From positions 558,001 through 622,000 of the forward strand of contig NZ_JAFIMU010000002.1 in the NCBI RefSeq assembly GCF_017302985.1: 64,000 bases of DNA, in the 5' to 3' direction. The notes below the pieces were generated by a model, which saw only the letters and a list, made by a program, of their open reading frames with translations, ran no database searches and had not been told where the DNA came from. A program made the translations under genes and the position numbers. Below are positions 18,575 through 26,989 of the stretch, piece after piece; position 1 is the stretch's first letter, and each line of letters starts with the position of its first letter. The DNA is from Corallococcus macrosporus. Its GTDB lineage: Bacteria > Myxococcota > Myxococcia > Myxococcales > Myxococcaceae.

Positions 18575-18592
18575 GATCAAAATTATTTGATC
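18575..18592. promoter_or_regulatory. AT-rich inverted repeat between divergent sigma and lipoprotein genes
   Basis: A perfect inverted repeat, GATCAAA-ATTA-TTTGATC, sits in the only AT-rich patch of the 152-nt divergent intergenic region. It is 41 nt from the sigma GTG and 95 nt from the lipoprotein ATG. Its symmetry suggests a dimeric repressor or activator site. No regulator is identified. Confidence 0.5.
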
Positions 18593-18686
18593 AATACGGC
18601 CCCTACTTGCGTCGAAGGCTCTCGAAATCGGATGACCCCCCCGGTGGCCGGTCCGGACCCATCCCATTCCTTTGGAGCCCCCACTC

Positions 18687-19880
18687 ATGAGGAACACCAC
18701 GCTTCGCGGCATGCTGTCCGTGCCGTTCCTTGCGCTGTTAGGCCTGCTGTCGGGTTGCATCCTCGAGACGAACGGCAACGGGTACTGGCCCGATGACGAC
18801 TACGATTCCAGCTACGGCTGCTCCACCACGTCCGACTGTGGCTCCAACCAGTACTGTCACTCCGGCAGCTGCTGGGACCTGAGCTCGGACTCCCAGAACT
18901 GCGTCTACTCCAGCGAGTGTCCCGGCACGCAGATGTGCATCAACGGCTGGTGCGCCCAGTCGTGCTACCGCGACTCGGAATGTGGCGCGGGCGGCCGCTG
19001 CAAGGACAACTTCTGCACCACCACCGGCGGCACCGGCACGTCCGACGGCGGCACCAAGACGGACGGCGGCACCAAGACGGATGGCGGCACCAAGCCGGAC
19101 GCGGGCACGTCTGACGGCGGCACGAAGCCGGACGCGGGCACGGACGGCGGCTCCGGCCCGGTCTGCCGGGTCAATACTGACTGCGGCACGGGCAGCTTCT
19201 GCGTCAACGGCACCTGCCGTCAGCAGTGCGATAGCGACGACAAGTGCGGCCCCGGCGGCGTGTGCTTCAACGGCCTGTGCCAGAAGCCGCAGACGGACCC
19301 GAACGCGTGCACCACGGAGGCCCAGTGCCCCAACGGCCGCGACTGCGTGAACGGCCAGTGCCGCGCGCCCTGCACCTCCACGACGGAGTGCTCGGCGGAC
19401 ACCAAGTGCGAGGTGGGCTACTGCCTGCCCATCCCGACGGGTGGCCAGTGCAAGGCCAACTGCGAGTGCCCGGCGGGCCAGGTCTGCACCAGCGGCCAGT
19501 GCAAGTCGCCGCAGCCGGACCCGGGCCAGTCGTGCCAGGCCAACTGCGACTGCCCCTCCGGCCAGGTCTGCAACAGCGGCTACTGCAAGACGCCGGTGCC
19601 GGACGCGGGCACGGGCAGCAACCTGTCCTGCACGGTGAACTGCGAGTGCCCGTCCGGTGAGGTCTGCACCAGCGGCAAGTGCAAGCTGCCCCCGGCGCAG
19701 CCGTCGCAGGACGCGGGGACCTCCGGCACGGTGTGCCGCGCCAACTGCGAGTGCCCGGCCGGCCAGATGTGCTCCAGCGGCCAGTGCAAGCCGGTGAACC
19801 ACGGCTCCGGCAAGGTCTGCCAGGCCAACTGCGAGTGCCCGTCCGGCGAGCGCTGCCAGGACAACGTCTGCTGGCTGTAG
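18687..19880 (+). CDS. Cys-rich repeat lipoprotein
   Basis: A 397-residue secreted lipoprotein with a signal peptide ending in lipobox LLSGC. Two kinds of Cys repeat follow. The first type resembles small EB/disulfide modules (DCGSNQYCHSGSC, then ECPGTQMCINGWC and others). A Thr/Asp/Gly/Lys linker (DGGTKTDGGTKTDGG) comes next, then more of the first type. Finally there are five near-identical 18-22 residue units of the form C-x2-NCECP(A/S)G-x-x-C-x-SG-x-CK. All Cys appear pairable, so it is probably an oxidised, rigid surface protein. A GGAG precedes ATG 18687. No enzymatic function is suggested. Such proteins are common in myxobacteria, and the roles are mostly unknown. Confidence 0.85.
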   Translation: MRNTTLRGMLSVPFLALLGLLSGCILETNGNGYWPDDDYDSSYGCSTTSDCGSNQYCHSGSCWDLSSDSQNCVYSSECPGTQMCINGWCAQSCYRDSECGAGGRCKDNFCTTTGGTGTSDGGTKTDGGTKTDGGTKPDAGTSDGGTKPDAGTDGGSGPVCRVNTDCGTGSFCVNGTCRQQCDSDDKCGPGGVCFNGLCQKPQTDPNACTTEAQCPNGRDCVNGQCRAPCTSTTECSADTKCEVGYCLPIPTGGQCKANCECPAGQVCTSGQCKSPQPDPGQSCQANCDCPSGQVCNSGYCKTPVPDAGTGSNLSCTVNCECPSGEVCTSGKCKLPPAQPSQDAGTSGTVCRANCECPAGQMCSSGQCKPVNHGSGKVCQANCECPSGERCQDNVCWL

Positions 19881-19897
19881 CCGTCAGCGGCTGACGC

Positions 19898-20887
19898 TCA
19901 CCGCGAGGGGGCCACCATGCGCCAGCAGCGGTGGATCTCCTTGCGGTGGAAGTCCTCGGGGATGGAGCGGGGGGTGAGCTCCTCCACCTGCTCCATGCCC
20001 CGGGTGGCGGAGTCCTTCAGTTCGAAGCCCAGGAAGTTGGTGGAGAAGTAGAGGACGCCTCCGGGGGCCATGAGCGCCCGGAGGTGTTCCAGCATGCGCA
20101 CGTGGTCGCGCTGCACGTCGAAGGTCCCCGACATCTTCTTCGACGTGGAGAACGAAGGCGGGTCGCAGACGATGAGGTCGTACGTGTCCTCGCCGTGCTT
20201 CGCCTGGTCCTCCAGCCACGCCTTCGCGTCCGCGCGGATGAGCACGTGGCGCGGGTCCGCCAGGCCGTTGAGCACCAGGTTGTCCTCGGCCCAGTCCAGG
20301 TACGTGTTGGACAGGTCCACGCTCACGCTGCTCGCCGCGCCGCCCGCCGCCGCGTAGACGGTGAACGCGCCGGTGTACGCGAAGAGGTTGAGGAAGTGCT
20401 TCCCCTTCGCCTCGGTGCGCACGCGCGCGCGGGTGTTGCGGTGGTCCATGAAGAGGCCGGTGTCCAGGTAGTCGCCCAGGTTCACCCAGAACTTGAGGCC
20501 CTGCTCCTCCACCACCAGCCGCTCGCTGCCCTGGCCCACGCGCTGGTACTGCGAGCGGCCCCAGGGCTGGGGCGTATGCGTCTTCACGGAGATGCGCTCG
20601 GCGGGCACGCCCAGCACCGCGGTGACGGCGGCGAGCACCTCGTCGCGCTCCGCGCTCTCCGTGGAGCCCTTCGCGTGGGCCTTGCGGCGGGGGAACTCCA
20701 CGACGTGGGCGTGGTCGCCGTAGACGTCCACGGCGTAGGGGTACTCGGGGATGTCCCGGTCGTAGACGCGGAAGGCGGTGAGCCCCTGCGCGCGGGCCCA
20801 CTTGCGCAGGCGCTTCGCGTTCTTGCGCAGGCGGTTCTCGAACATGCCACCCGCGCCCTGCGGCTGCTGCGTGTCTTCGTCCGACAT
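19898..20887 (-). CDS. class I SAM-dependent methyltransferase, RlmK-like
   Basis: A 329-residue protein similar to the RlmK half of E. coli RlmKL, which makes m7G2069 in 23S rRNA. Motifs include FENRLRKNAKRLRKWARAQG at the N-terminus, GLFMDHRNTR, LFAYTGAFTVYAAAGGA (SAM loop), VDLSNTYLDWAEDNL and the CDPPSFSTSKK catalytic block. It lacks the N-terminal THUMP/RlmL half, so it is a stand-alone enzyme. ATG 20887 is preferred because upstream residues in the longer frame do not resemble the family. The divergent crotonase gene begins 51 nt away. Confidence 0.88.
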   Translation of the reverse strand: MSDEDTQQPQGAGGMFENRLRKNAKRLRKWARAQGLTAFRVYDRDIPEYPYAVDVYGDHAHVVEFPRRKAHAKGSTESAERDEVLAAVTAVLGVPAERISVKTHTPQPWGRSQYQRVGQGSERLVVEEQGLKFWVNLGDYLDTGLFMDHRNTRARVRTEAKGKHFLNLFAYTGAFTVYAAAGGAASSVSVDLSNTYLDWAEDNLVLNGLADPRHVLIRADAKAWLEDQAKHGEDTYDLIVCDPPSFSTSKKMSGTFDVQRDHVRMLEHLRALMAPGGVLYFSTNFLGFELKDSATRGMEQVEELTPRSIPEDFHRKEIHRCWRMVAPSR

Positions 20888-20938
20888 GGCTCCCCTCATA
20901 TTGCAGGCCGCCCCGGGGGCGGGGGAAAACCGAGGCCC

Positions 20939-21700
20939 ATGAGCGTGCGCGTCGAGAAGAACGGCCCCGTCACCACCGTCATCCTCCACCGGCCGGAGGT
21001 CCGCAACGCGGTGGACGCGGACTCGGCCCGGGAGCTGGCGGACGCCTTCCGTGCCTTCGACGCGGACCCCGACGCGCGCGTGGGCGTCCTGTACGGCGAC
21101 GCGGGGACGTTCTGCGCGGGCGCGGACCTGAAGGCCGTCTCCGAAGGGCGCCTCCTGCGCCTGGAGCCGGACGGGGACGGGCCCATGGGGCCTTCGCGCA
21201 TGCGGCTGTCCAAGCCGGTGGTCGCGGCCATCAGCGGACACGCGGTGGCGGGCGGGCTGGAGCTGGCCCTGTGGTGTGACTTGCGCGTGGCGGAGGAGGA
21301 CGCGGTGCTGGGCGTCTTCTGCCGCCGCTGGGGCGTGCCCCTCATCGACGGAGGCACCGTGCGGCTGCCCCGGCTGATTGGCCTGTCACGCGCGCTGGAC
21401 CTCATCCTCACCGGCCGTGCGGTCTCCGCTGGCGAGGCGCTGGGCATGGGGCTGGTCAACCGTGTGGTGCCGAAGGGTGGGGCCCGGGCCGCGGCGGAGG
21501 GACTGGCCGCTCAAATCGCCGCCTTTCCCCAGGCCTGCATGAACGCGGACCGGGCCTCCGCCTACGCCCAGGCCGACCTGGCGTTCGAAGACGCGATGCG
21601 CCAGGAGTTCGGGGGCGGGGTGGAGGTGCTCCAGACGGAGTCCATCCCCGGGGCCACCCGGTTCGCGAAGGGGGCGGGGCGGCACGGCACGTTCGACTAG
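20939..21700 (+). CDS. enoyl-CoA hydratase/isomerase family protein
   Basis: A 253-residue crotonase-fold enzyme. It has the oxyanion-hole segments AGTFCAGADLKAV and ISGHAVAGGLELALWCDLRV, and the C-terminal LTGRAVSAGEALGMGLVNRVV. The catalytic Glu of true hydratases at the GxxP(E/D)xG region is replaced by sequence reading GVPLIDGGT, so hydratase chemistry cannot be assumed. It may be an isomerase-type or CoA-hydrolase-type member. ATG 20939 follows a Gly/Pro-poor start MSVRVEKNGPV typical of the family. There are no beta-oxidation neighbours. Confidence 0.88.
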   Translation: MSVRVEKNGPVTTVILHRPEVRNAVDADSARELADAFRAFDADPDARVGVLYGDAGTFCAGADLKAVSEGRLLRLEPDGDGPMGPSRMRLSKPVVAAISGHAVAGGLELALWCDLRVAEEDAVLGVFCRRWGVPLIDGGTVRLPRLIGLSRALDLILTGRAVSAGEALGMGLVNRVVPKGGARAAAEGLAAQIAAFPQACMNADRASAYAQADLAFEDAMRQEFGGGVEVLQTESIPGATRFAKGAGRHGTFD

Positions 21701-21763
21701 GACGGCGCCGGAACAGGACGGGAGCGCTGCGCGGCCGGTGGGACTGTGTTAGTTCGCGGAGCC

Positions 21764-22909
21764 ATGCGCTTCGACACGCTCGCCATCCACGCCGGCCAGG
21801 AGCCGGACCCCACCACCGGCGCCATCATGACGCCCGTGTACCTGACCTCCACCTACGTCCAGGACGGGCCGGGGGAGCACAAGGGCTACGAGTACAGCCG
21901 CACGCAGAACCCCACGCGCAAGGCGCTGCAGGACTGCCTGGCCGCGCTGGAAGGCGCGAAGTACGGCGCCGCGTTCGCGTCCGGCCTCGCCGGCACGGAC
22001 ATGCTGATGCACATGCTGGAGGCCGGTGACCACGTCATCGTCTCCGACGACGTGTACGGCGGCACCTTCCGCATCTTCGACAAGGTGTTCAAGCGCTCCG
22101 GCCTGAGCTTCTCCTTCGTGGACCTCTCCAAGCCGGAGAACTTCGAGGCGGCCATCACCCCGAAGACCAAGATGGTCTGGGTGGAGACGCCGACGAACCC
22201 GATGCTCAAGCTCATCGACCTGGGCCGCATCGCGGAGATCGCCAAGAAGCGCGGCATCCTGTCCGTCGCGGACAACACGTTCATGACGCCGTACTTCCAG
22301 AAGCCGCTGTCGCTGGGCTTCGACGTCGTGGCGCACTCCACGACGAAGTACCTCAACGGCCACAGCGACGTGGTGGGCGGCTTCGTCTGCACCAGCCGTG
22401 ACGACATCGCGGAGCGGATGTACTTCCTGCAGAACGCGGTGGGCGGCGTGTCCGGCGCCTTCGACAGCTTCCTCGTGCTGCGCGGCGTGAAGACGCTGCA
22501 CGTGCGCATGGACCGCCACGCGCAGAACGCGATGAAGGTGGCCCAGTACCTCTCCACGCACAAGCAGGTGAAGAAGGTCACCTACCCGGGCCTGGAGACG
22601 CATCCCCAGCACTCGCTGGCCAAGCAGCAGATGACCGGCTTCGGCGGCATGCTGACGTTCGACATCCACGGCGGCCTGGAGGCGGCGCGCACCTTCCTCA
22701 AGACGGTGAAGGTCTTCGCCTGCGCCGAGTCCCTGGGCGGCGTCGAGTCCCTCATCGAGCACCCGGCCATCATGACCCACGCCTCCATCCCCCGGGAGAC
22801 GCGGGAGAAGCTGGGCATCGCGGACGGCTTCATCCGCCTGTCCGTCGGCATCGAGGACGCGCAGGACCTCATCGACGACCTCGCGAACGCGCTGGAGCGC
22901 GTGAAGTAG
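21764..22909 (+). CDS. PLP-dependent transsulfuration enzyme (cystathionine gamma-synthase/lyase type)
   Basis: A 381-residue Cys/Met-metabolism PLP enzyme. The PLP lysine is in AHSTTKYLNGHSD, the cofactor-binding region in FASGLAGTDM, and the active-site arginine region in YEYSRTQNPTR. The C-terminal ESLGGVESLIEHPA block is typical of cystathionine gamma-lyase and gamma-synthase. The two cannot be separated by eye. The cystathionine beta-synthase at 27.5-28.9 kb makes a gamma-lyase role in reverse transsulfuration (cystathionine to cysteine) attractive. ATG 21764 is preferred over 21746. Confidence 0.92.
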   Translation: MRFDTLAIHAGQEPDPTTGAIMTPVYLTSTYVQDGPGEHKGYEYSRTQNPTRKALQDCLAALEGAKYGAAFASGLAGTDMLMHMLEAGDHVIVSDDVYGGTFRIFDKVFKRSGLSFSFVDLSKPENFEAAITPKTKMVWVETPTNPMLKLIDLGRIAEIAKKRGILSVADNTFMTPYFQKPLSLGFDVVAHSTTKYLNGHSDVVGGFVCTSRDDIAERMYFLQNAVGGVSGAFDSFLVLRGVKTLHVRMDRHAQNAMKVAQYLSTHKQVKKVTYPGLETHPQHSLAKQQMTGFGGMLTFDIHGGLEAARTFLKTVKVFACAESLGGVESLIEHPAIMTHASIPRETREKLGIADGFIRLSVGIEDAQDLIDDLANALERVK

Positions 22910-22994
22910 TCAGGCGCTCGCTCGCGCTCCAGGCAGCCTGGCCTGCCCTCCGGGGCAGGGGGAATGTTGGTTTGTACACAACGTTCTCGGCGCG

Positions 22995-24818
22995 ATGCGT
23001 AACCGACTGCTTGTCTCCACCTGCCTCCTGGGCGCGTGGCTCGTAAGTGGCTGCGAGTCACCGCCTGCTCCCACCGACTCCGACTTCCCTCCGGCCGCCG
23101 CGCAGCCGGAGGAGCTCGCCGCGTCCAACTGCAACCAGCTCGTCACGAAGGCGGTGACGGCCAGCGGCGACGACGGCAACGTGCCCGCCAACACGCAGGA
23201 CGACGACCTGTCCACGCGCTGGAGCGCGCAGGGCACGACGGGCGTCTGGCTCCAACTGGACCTGGGCTCCGCGCAGACGCTCACGGGCACCACCATCGCG
23301 TGGCACCGGGGCAACGAGCGCCAGAACCACTTCGTCGTCTCCACGTCCACCGACGGCGGCAGCTTCACCCAGGCGTACGCGGGTGACAGCGCGCTCAACG
23401 CGGCCGCGCAGACGGTGACGTTCTCCTCGCGCAGCGCGCGCTACGTGCGCATCACCGTCAACGGCAACACGGTGAACGACTGGAACTCCATCGCGGAGGC
23501 GCGGGCGTGCTCGGCCTCCGCGCCGCCGTCCACCACCGACTCCGGCGCCGCGCTGCCACGGCTGCCTTATCTCCAAAGCGTGAAGCAGACGTCCGCCATC
23601 GTGGCCTTCCGCACCGCCAGCAGCTGCAACCCCACGGTGCGCTACGGCGAGGGCACCAACCTCACGTCCTCCGTCAGCGCGAGCGTGACGGGCACGCGCC
23701 ACGCGGTGAAGCTGTCCGGCCTGTCCGCGGGCCGCACCTACGGCTACGTGGTGGAAGCGTGCGGCAGCAGGACGGGCCTGCGCAGCTTCCAGACGTCCAC
23801 GATGTCCACCGCCACCCAGGCGCACTTCACCGCGATGGGGGACTTCGGCACCGGCGGCAGCATGCAGGCGAAGGTGATGGCGGTGATGAACACGCCCGCG
23901 TGGCGCTCGGAGCTGCTGCTGGCGCTGGGTGACAACGCCTACCCGGACGGCACGGACGCGGAGTTCCAGGAGCACCTCTTCACGCCCATGGCCGGCCTGC
24001 TGCGCGAGGTGCCCATGTTCGCCACGCCCGGCAATCACGAGTACGTGACGAACCAGGCGCAGCCGTACCTGGACAACATGTACCTGCCGGCCAACAACCC
24101 CGCGGGCACCGAGCGCTACTACTCGTTCGACTGGGGCCCGGTGCACTTCCTCTCCCTGGACTCCAACTGCGCGGTGGGCCTGGCGTCCGCGGACCGGTGC
24201 ACGCTCGCGGCGCAGAAGGCCTGGGCGGAGGCGGACCTGGCCGCGAACACGCGCCCGTGGACGGTGGCCTTCTTCCACCACCCGTCGTGGTCCAGCGGTG
24301 AGCACGGCTCGCAGCTCACCATGCGCCGCCAGTTCGGCCCGCTGTTCGAGAAGTACGGCGTGGACCTGGTCCTCACCGGCCATGACCACAACTACGAGCG
24401 CAGCAAGCCCATGTTCGGCGACGCCCTGGCCTCCAGCACCCAGCGCGGCATCCCGTACCTCGTCGTGGGCAGCGGCGGCGCCACGCTGCGGCCCTTTCCC
24501 TCCAGCCAGCCCGCGTGGACCGCGCTGCGCGACAACCAGTCCTATGGCTTCCTCGACGTCATGGTGGACGGCGGCACGCTCACGGCGCGGCTCATCACCT
24601 CCAGCAACACCGTGCGCGACACGCTGGTCCTCAGGAAGACGCTGCTGAAGGCCGCCACCCGCGTCCAGGCCAGCGCGCTCGAGGCCGAAGCCGAGGAGGC
24701 CCAGGACACGCCGCCGGGACCCACGGACGACCGCGCCGAGCCGAGGCAGCGCGGCCCCGTGCCGCCCGCGGACACCCTTGAGTCCGTGGCCGACCCGGAA
24801 GAGCCGCTTCCGCAGTAG
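22995..24818 (+). CDS. discoidin-domain purple acid phosphatase-like lipoprotein
   Basis: A 607-residue secreted protein with lipobox LVSGC. Residues about 45-175 form an F5/8 type C (discoidin) jelly-roll (DDDLSTRWSAQG to YVRITVNGNTVNDWNSIAEAR). A fibronectin III-like N-terminal domain of purple acid phosphatases follows (LPYLQSVKQTSAIVAFRT). The metallophosphatase domain then carries DFGTGG, LGDNAYPDG, TPGNHEYV, FFHHPSW and LTGHDHNYERS, a complete dinuclear metal site. The C-terminal ~50 residues are acidic and disordered. It should bind a surface glycan or lipid through the discoidin domain and hydrolyse phosphomonoesters outside the cell. It stands alone transcriptionally, with 85 nt upstream. 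Confidence 0.9.
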   Translation: MRNRLLVSTCLLGAWLVSGCESPPAPTDSDFPPAAAQPEELAASNCNQLVTKAVTASGDDGNVPANTQDDDLSTRWSAQGTTGVWLQLDLGSAQTLTGTTIAWHRGNERQNHFVVSTSTDGGSFTQAYAGDSALNAAAQTVTFSSRSARYVRITVNGNTVNDWNSIAEARACSASAPPSTTDSGAALPRLPYLQSVKQTSAIVAFRTASSCNPTVRYGEGTNLTSSVSASVTGTRHAVKLSGLSAGRTYGYVVEACGSRTGLRSFQTSTMSTATQAHFTAMGDFGTGGSMQAKVMAVMNTPAWRSELLLALGDNAYPDGTDAEFQEHLFTPMAGLLREVPMFATPGNHEYVTNQAQPYLDNMYLPANNPAGTERYYSFDWGPVHFLSLDSNCAVGLASADRCTLAAQKAWAEADLAANTRPWTVAFFHHPSWSSGEHGSQLTMRRQFGPLFEKYGVDLVLTGHDHNYERSKPMFGDALASSTQRGIPYLVVGSGGATLRPFPSSQPAWTALRDNQSYGFLDVMVDGGTLTARLITSSNTVRDTLVLRKTLLKAATRVQASALEAEAEEAQDTPPGPTDDRAEPRQRGPVPPADTLESVADPEEPLPQ

Positions 24819-24892
24819 CCGCGAGGCCCGCCGGAGGGTAGGGAAGGGCGGACTGAACCGCCGGCGGGCCCGGCACCCACAGAAGGGACACC

Positions 24893-25342
24893 ATGCGCTA
24901 CTTCGAGGACTTCCCCGTCGGCGAGATCATGGAGCGGGGGCCGTACGTGGTGACGCGCGAGGAGATCCTCGCGTTCGCGCGCCAGTTCGACCCGCAGCCC
25001 TTCCACATCGACGAAGAGGCCGCCGGCAAGAGCATCTACGGCGGCATCATCGCCAGCGGCTGGCACACCGCCGCCATCTGCCACAAGCTCCTGGTGGAGG
25101 GCCTGCTGGGGAAGGCCGCCGGCATGGGGTCCCCCGGTCTGGACGAACTGCGCTGGAAGAAGCCGGTGCGCCCGGGCGACACGCTCTCCGTGCGCATCAC
25201 GACGCTGGAGGCGAAGCCTTCCGCGAGCAAGCCGGACCGCGGCGCGCTCAAGCTGGGCCTGGAGGTCGTGAACCAGCACGGCGAGGTGGTGATGACGGAG
25301 GTGGCCAACGCCCTCTTCGCCCGCCGCCCTCCGGCGACCTGA
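24893..25342 (+). CDS. MaoC-family (hot-dog fold) dehydratase
   Basis: A 149-residue MaoC-like hydratase. The catalytic Asp and His are in FARQFDPQPFHIDEEAA, followed by the glycine-rich GGIIASGWHT loop and the LRWKKPVRPGDTLSV strand. The length is that of single-domain MaoC enzymes, which hydrate enoyl-CoA thioesters. GAAGGGA precedes ATG 24893. There is no fatty-acid operon around it, so the substrate is not deducible. Confidence 0.9.
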   Translation: MRYFEDFPVGEIMERGPYVVTREEILAFARQFDPQPFHIDEEAAGKSIYGGIIASGWHTAAICHKLLVEGLLGKAAGMGSPGLDELRWKKPVRPGDTLSVRITTLEAKPSASKPDRGALKLGLEVVNQHGEVVMTEVANALFARRPPAT

Positions 25343-25356
25343 AGCTCGGTCGACGC

Positions 25357-25929
25357 TCAGCCGAGCTCCACGACACGGTCCGCCAGCTCCAGCCGCAGCC
25401 CCTCCTGCATGGGGACCCGCCACGTCTCACCGGGAGCGGGGCCTTCCAGCACCTCCACGACGTAGCAGGGGTGATGGCCGCCGCCCAACCTCACGCGCAC
25501 GTGGTGGGGCGCCACGCCGGGCCGGTCCACGACGACCTTGTTGTCCGGGGCGCTCCCCACGGTGAGCCCCCCGTTCCAGACCTCGCGCCTGCCGCCGAGC
25601 AGCAGGCTCTCGAGGACCGTCCCGTCGTCCTTCGCGCGGATCGTCACCGGCACCCGGTACTGCTCCACGCGCCAGTAGACGATCGACGGGTCGAACGGCC
25701 GCGCATCCCCCCAGGCGAGCGTGCCCGCTTCCGCGTCCAGGCGGACCGTCGCGAAGTGCTCCGGGGAGCGCAGCCACTCGCGCAGCTCCGGGGTGAGGCC
25801 GGGGACGCGCTTCGGGTCCCAGTCGAAGAGGCAGGGCTCCAGGCTGGCCTCGCCCTCCATCCCGTCGCTGAAGCGGACGCGGACGACGTACGGCGCGACA
25901 CAGCGGGCTTCGAGGATTATCGCGGCCAT
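25357..25929 (-). CDS. DUF2442 domain fused to FHA-like domain
   Basis: A 190-residue cytoplasmic protein. Residues about 1-85 resemble DUF2442 (ARCVAPYVVRVRFSDGMEG to GTLAWGDARPFDP), a small domain often found in toxin-antitoxin or NADPH-related contexts. Residues about 90-190 look like a divergent FHA fold: LTVGSAPDNKVVVDRPGVA, then PHHVRVRLGG and a GETWRVPMQEG strand. The canonical Gly-Arg and Asn-Gly are not fully kept, since GR is GS. The fusion is unusual. It is convergent with the maoC gene, and its start is 51 nt from the divergent next gene. The function is unknown. Confidence 0.65.
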   Translation of the reverse strand: MAAIILEARCVAPYVVRVRFSDGMEGEASLEPCLFDWDPKRVPGLTPELREWLRSPEHFATVRLDAEAGTLAWGDARPFDPSIVYWRVEQYRVPVTIRAKDDGTVLESLLLGGRREVWNGGLTVGSAPDNKVVVDRPGVAPHHVRVRLGGGHHPCYVVEVLEGPAPGETWRVPMQEGLRLELADRVVELG

Positions 25930-25980
25930 TTTGAGTTCCGGGGCTGACCTGGGTTAGCAATACGCCCAAAGGAGACTCCC

Positions 25981-26439
25981 ATGTCCAAGCCCAACGAGGT
26001 GGTTCCTCCCCCGCCGGCGCCCAGCCGGCTGAAGCGTCCCGTGGAAGTGGTGCGCGCGGAGCTGCTGGCCGACGCGGACGTGAAGCAGCAGGCGGAGATG
26101 CTGAAGATTCCCGTCGCGCAGTACGTGGAGAAGATCCTCGACTACGCCATCCACCCGGACAAGCCGCCCCAGCTGGAGATCATCCCGGACGAGGAGCTGA
26201 AGGCGCGCGACCCGAAGATCGCCACGGTGGAGGAGATCGGCACCCACCTGCAGAAGATCATCGACGGGGAGATCGTCATCAGCCCCGCCCAGCAGCGCGA
26301 CGGCTTCAGCAGCGACAAGGGCCATGATCGCTACGGCGCCGCGCTGGGGTCCTCCAGCAAGGGCGGCCAGACCGTGGCCCCCAAGCCGGGCGCCGCCGTG
26401 AACCCGGCCGACGCCAAGAAGGGCCCCATCCGGGGCTAA
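25981..26439 (+). CDS. conserved hypothetical protein
   Basis: A 152-residue soluble protein I cannot assign. The N-terminus is Pro-rich (EVVPPPPAPSRLKRP). A helical middle follows (VKQQAEMLKIPVAQYVEKIL) with acidic segments, and a Gly/Ser/Lys-rich flexible end terminates in KKGPIRG. It has no signal peptide or membrane helix. A strong ribosome-binding site (AAAGGAGA, 25968-25975) precedes ATG 25981, and a good intrinsic terminator follows the stop, so it is a well-defined monocistronic gene and probably well expressed. Confidence 0.75.
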   Translation: MSKPNEVVPPPPAPSRLKRPVEVVRAELLADADVKQQAEMLKIPVAQYVEKILDYAIHPDKPPQLEIIPDEELKARDPKIATVEEIGTHLQKIIDGEIVISPAQQRDGFSSDKGHDRYGAALGSSSKGGQTVAPKPGAAVNPADAKKGPIRG

Positions 26440-26450
26440 GCCGTTCCGCC

Positions 26451-26476
26451 AAGGCCCCGGAACTCCGGGGCTTTTT
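26451..26476 (+). terminator. intrinsic terminator
   Basis: A 7-bp GC stem (GCCCCGG at 26454-26460 with CCGGGGC at 26465-26471), loop AACT, followed directly by TTTTT to 26476. It lies 12 nt after the stop of the preceding gene. This is the clearest rho-independent terminator in the window. Confidence 0.85.
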
Positions 26477-26590
26477 CTGGCAGGGGCCGGATAATCCGGG
26501 AACCGGAAACTTCTCCGGCGTCCTTCCGAGAATCCTACTGTCAGTCTCACTTCGAGGGCCCGCGCGGTCCTCCCCGAAAAGGATCAGACC

Positions 26591-26986
26591 ATGGGTGGCA
26601 TCGGCAAGGCTCTCGGCAAGGTGATGGACGTCGTCAAGCCGTTCGTGACGATGGTGAACCCGCTCCTCGGCGCGGCGATGTCGTTCGCCAGCGGCCTGAT
26701 GCAGGGCAAGAACCCCCTCCAGTCGCTGCTGGGCGCGGCCACCGACCTCATCCCGGGCGGCGGCGTGTTCAAGAACGCGCTGGGCGCGTTCGCCAACTCC
26801 GGCCTGATGGACGGCGCGGGCGGCAACAGCCTGCTGTCCGGCGCGCTGAACCTGGCGACGGGCAAGAGCAAGGTCACGGACATCGTGGGCGACCTGCTCA
26901 AGTCCAACAAGAACCCGCTCACCAGCCTGGGCATGGGCAACGCGACGGAGCTCGCCGCCCAGAAGATGTCGACGTTCCTCTCCTAG
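26591..26986 (+). CDS. small Gly/Ala/Leu-rich hypothetical protein
   Basis: A 131-residue protein I do not recognise. It begins MGGIGKALGKVMDVVKPF and alternates hydrophobic amphipathic helices (LLGAAMSFASGLMQ, LLGAATDLIPGGG, LLSGALNLATG) with Gly/Asn turns. There is no signal peptide, Cys or charged cluster. The style recalls phage internal-virion, tail-associated or secreted helix-bundle proteins. A GNAT-like gene begins 3 nt after its stop, so the two are co-transcribed. The upstream 150 nt include the previous terminator. The function is unknown. Confidence 0.65.
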   Translation: MGGIGKALGKVMDVVKPFVTMVNPLLGAAMSFASGLMQGKNPLQSLLGAATDLIPGGGVFKNALGAFANSGLMDGAGGNSLLSGALNLATGKSKVTDIVGDLLKSNKNPLTSLGMGNATELAAQKMSTFLS

Positions 26987-26989
26987 TCC

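Noticed and set aside
20888-21241. N-terminal extension of the RlmK-like methyltransferase
   Set aside because: Runs through the divergent crotonase coding region. The family N-terminus begins at ATG 20887.
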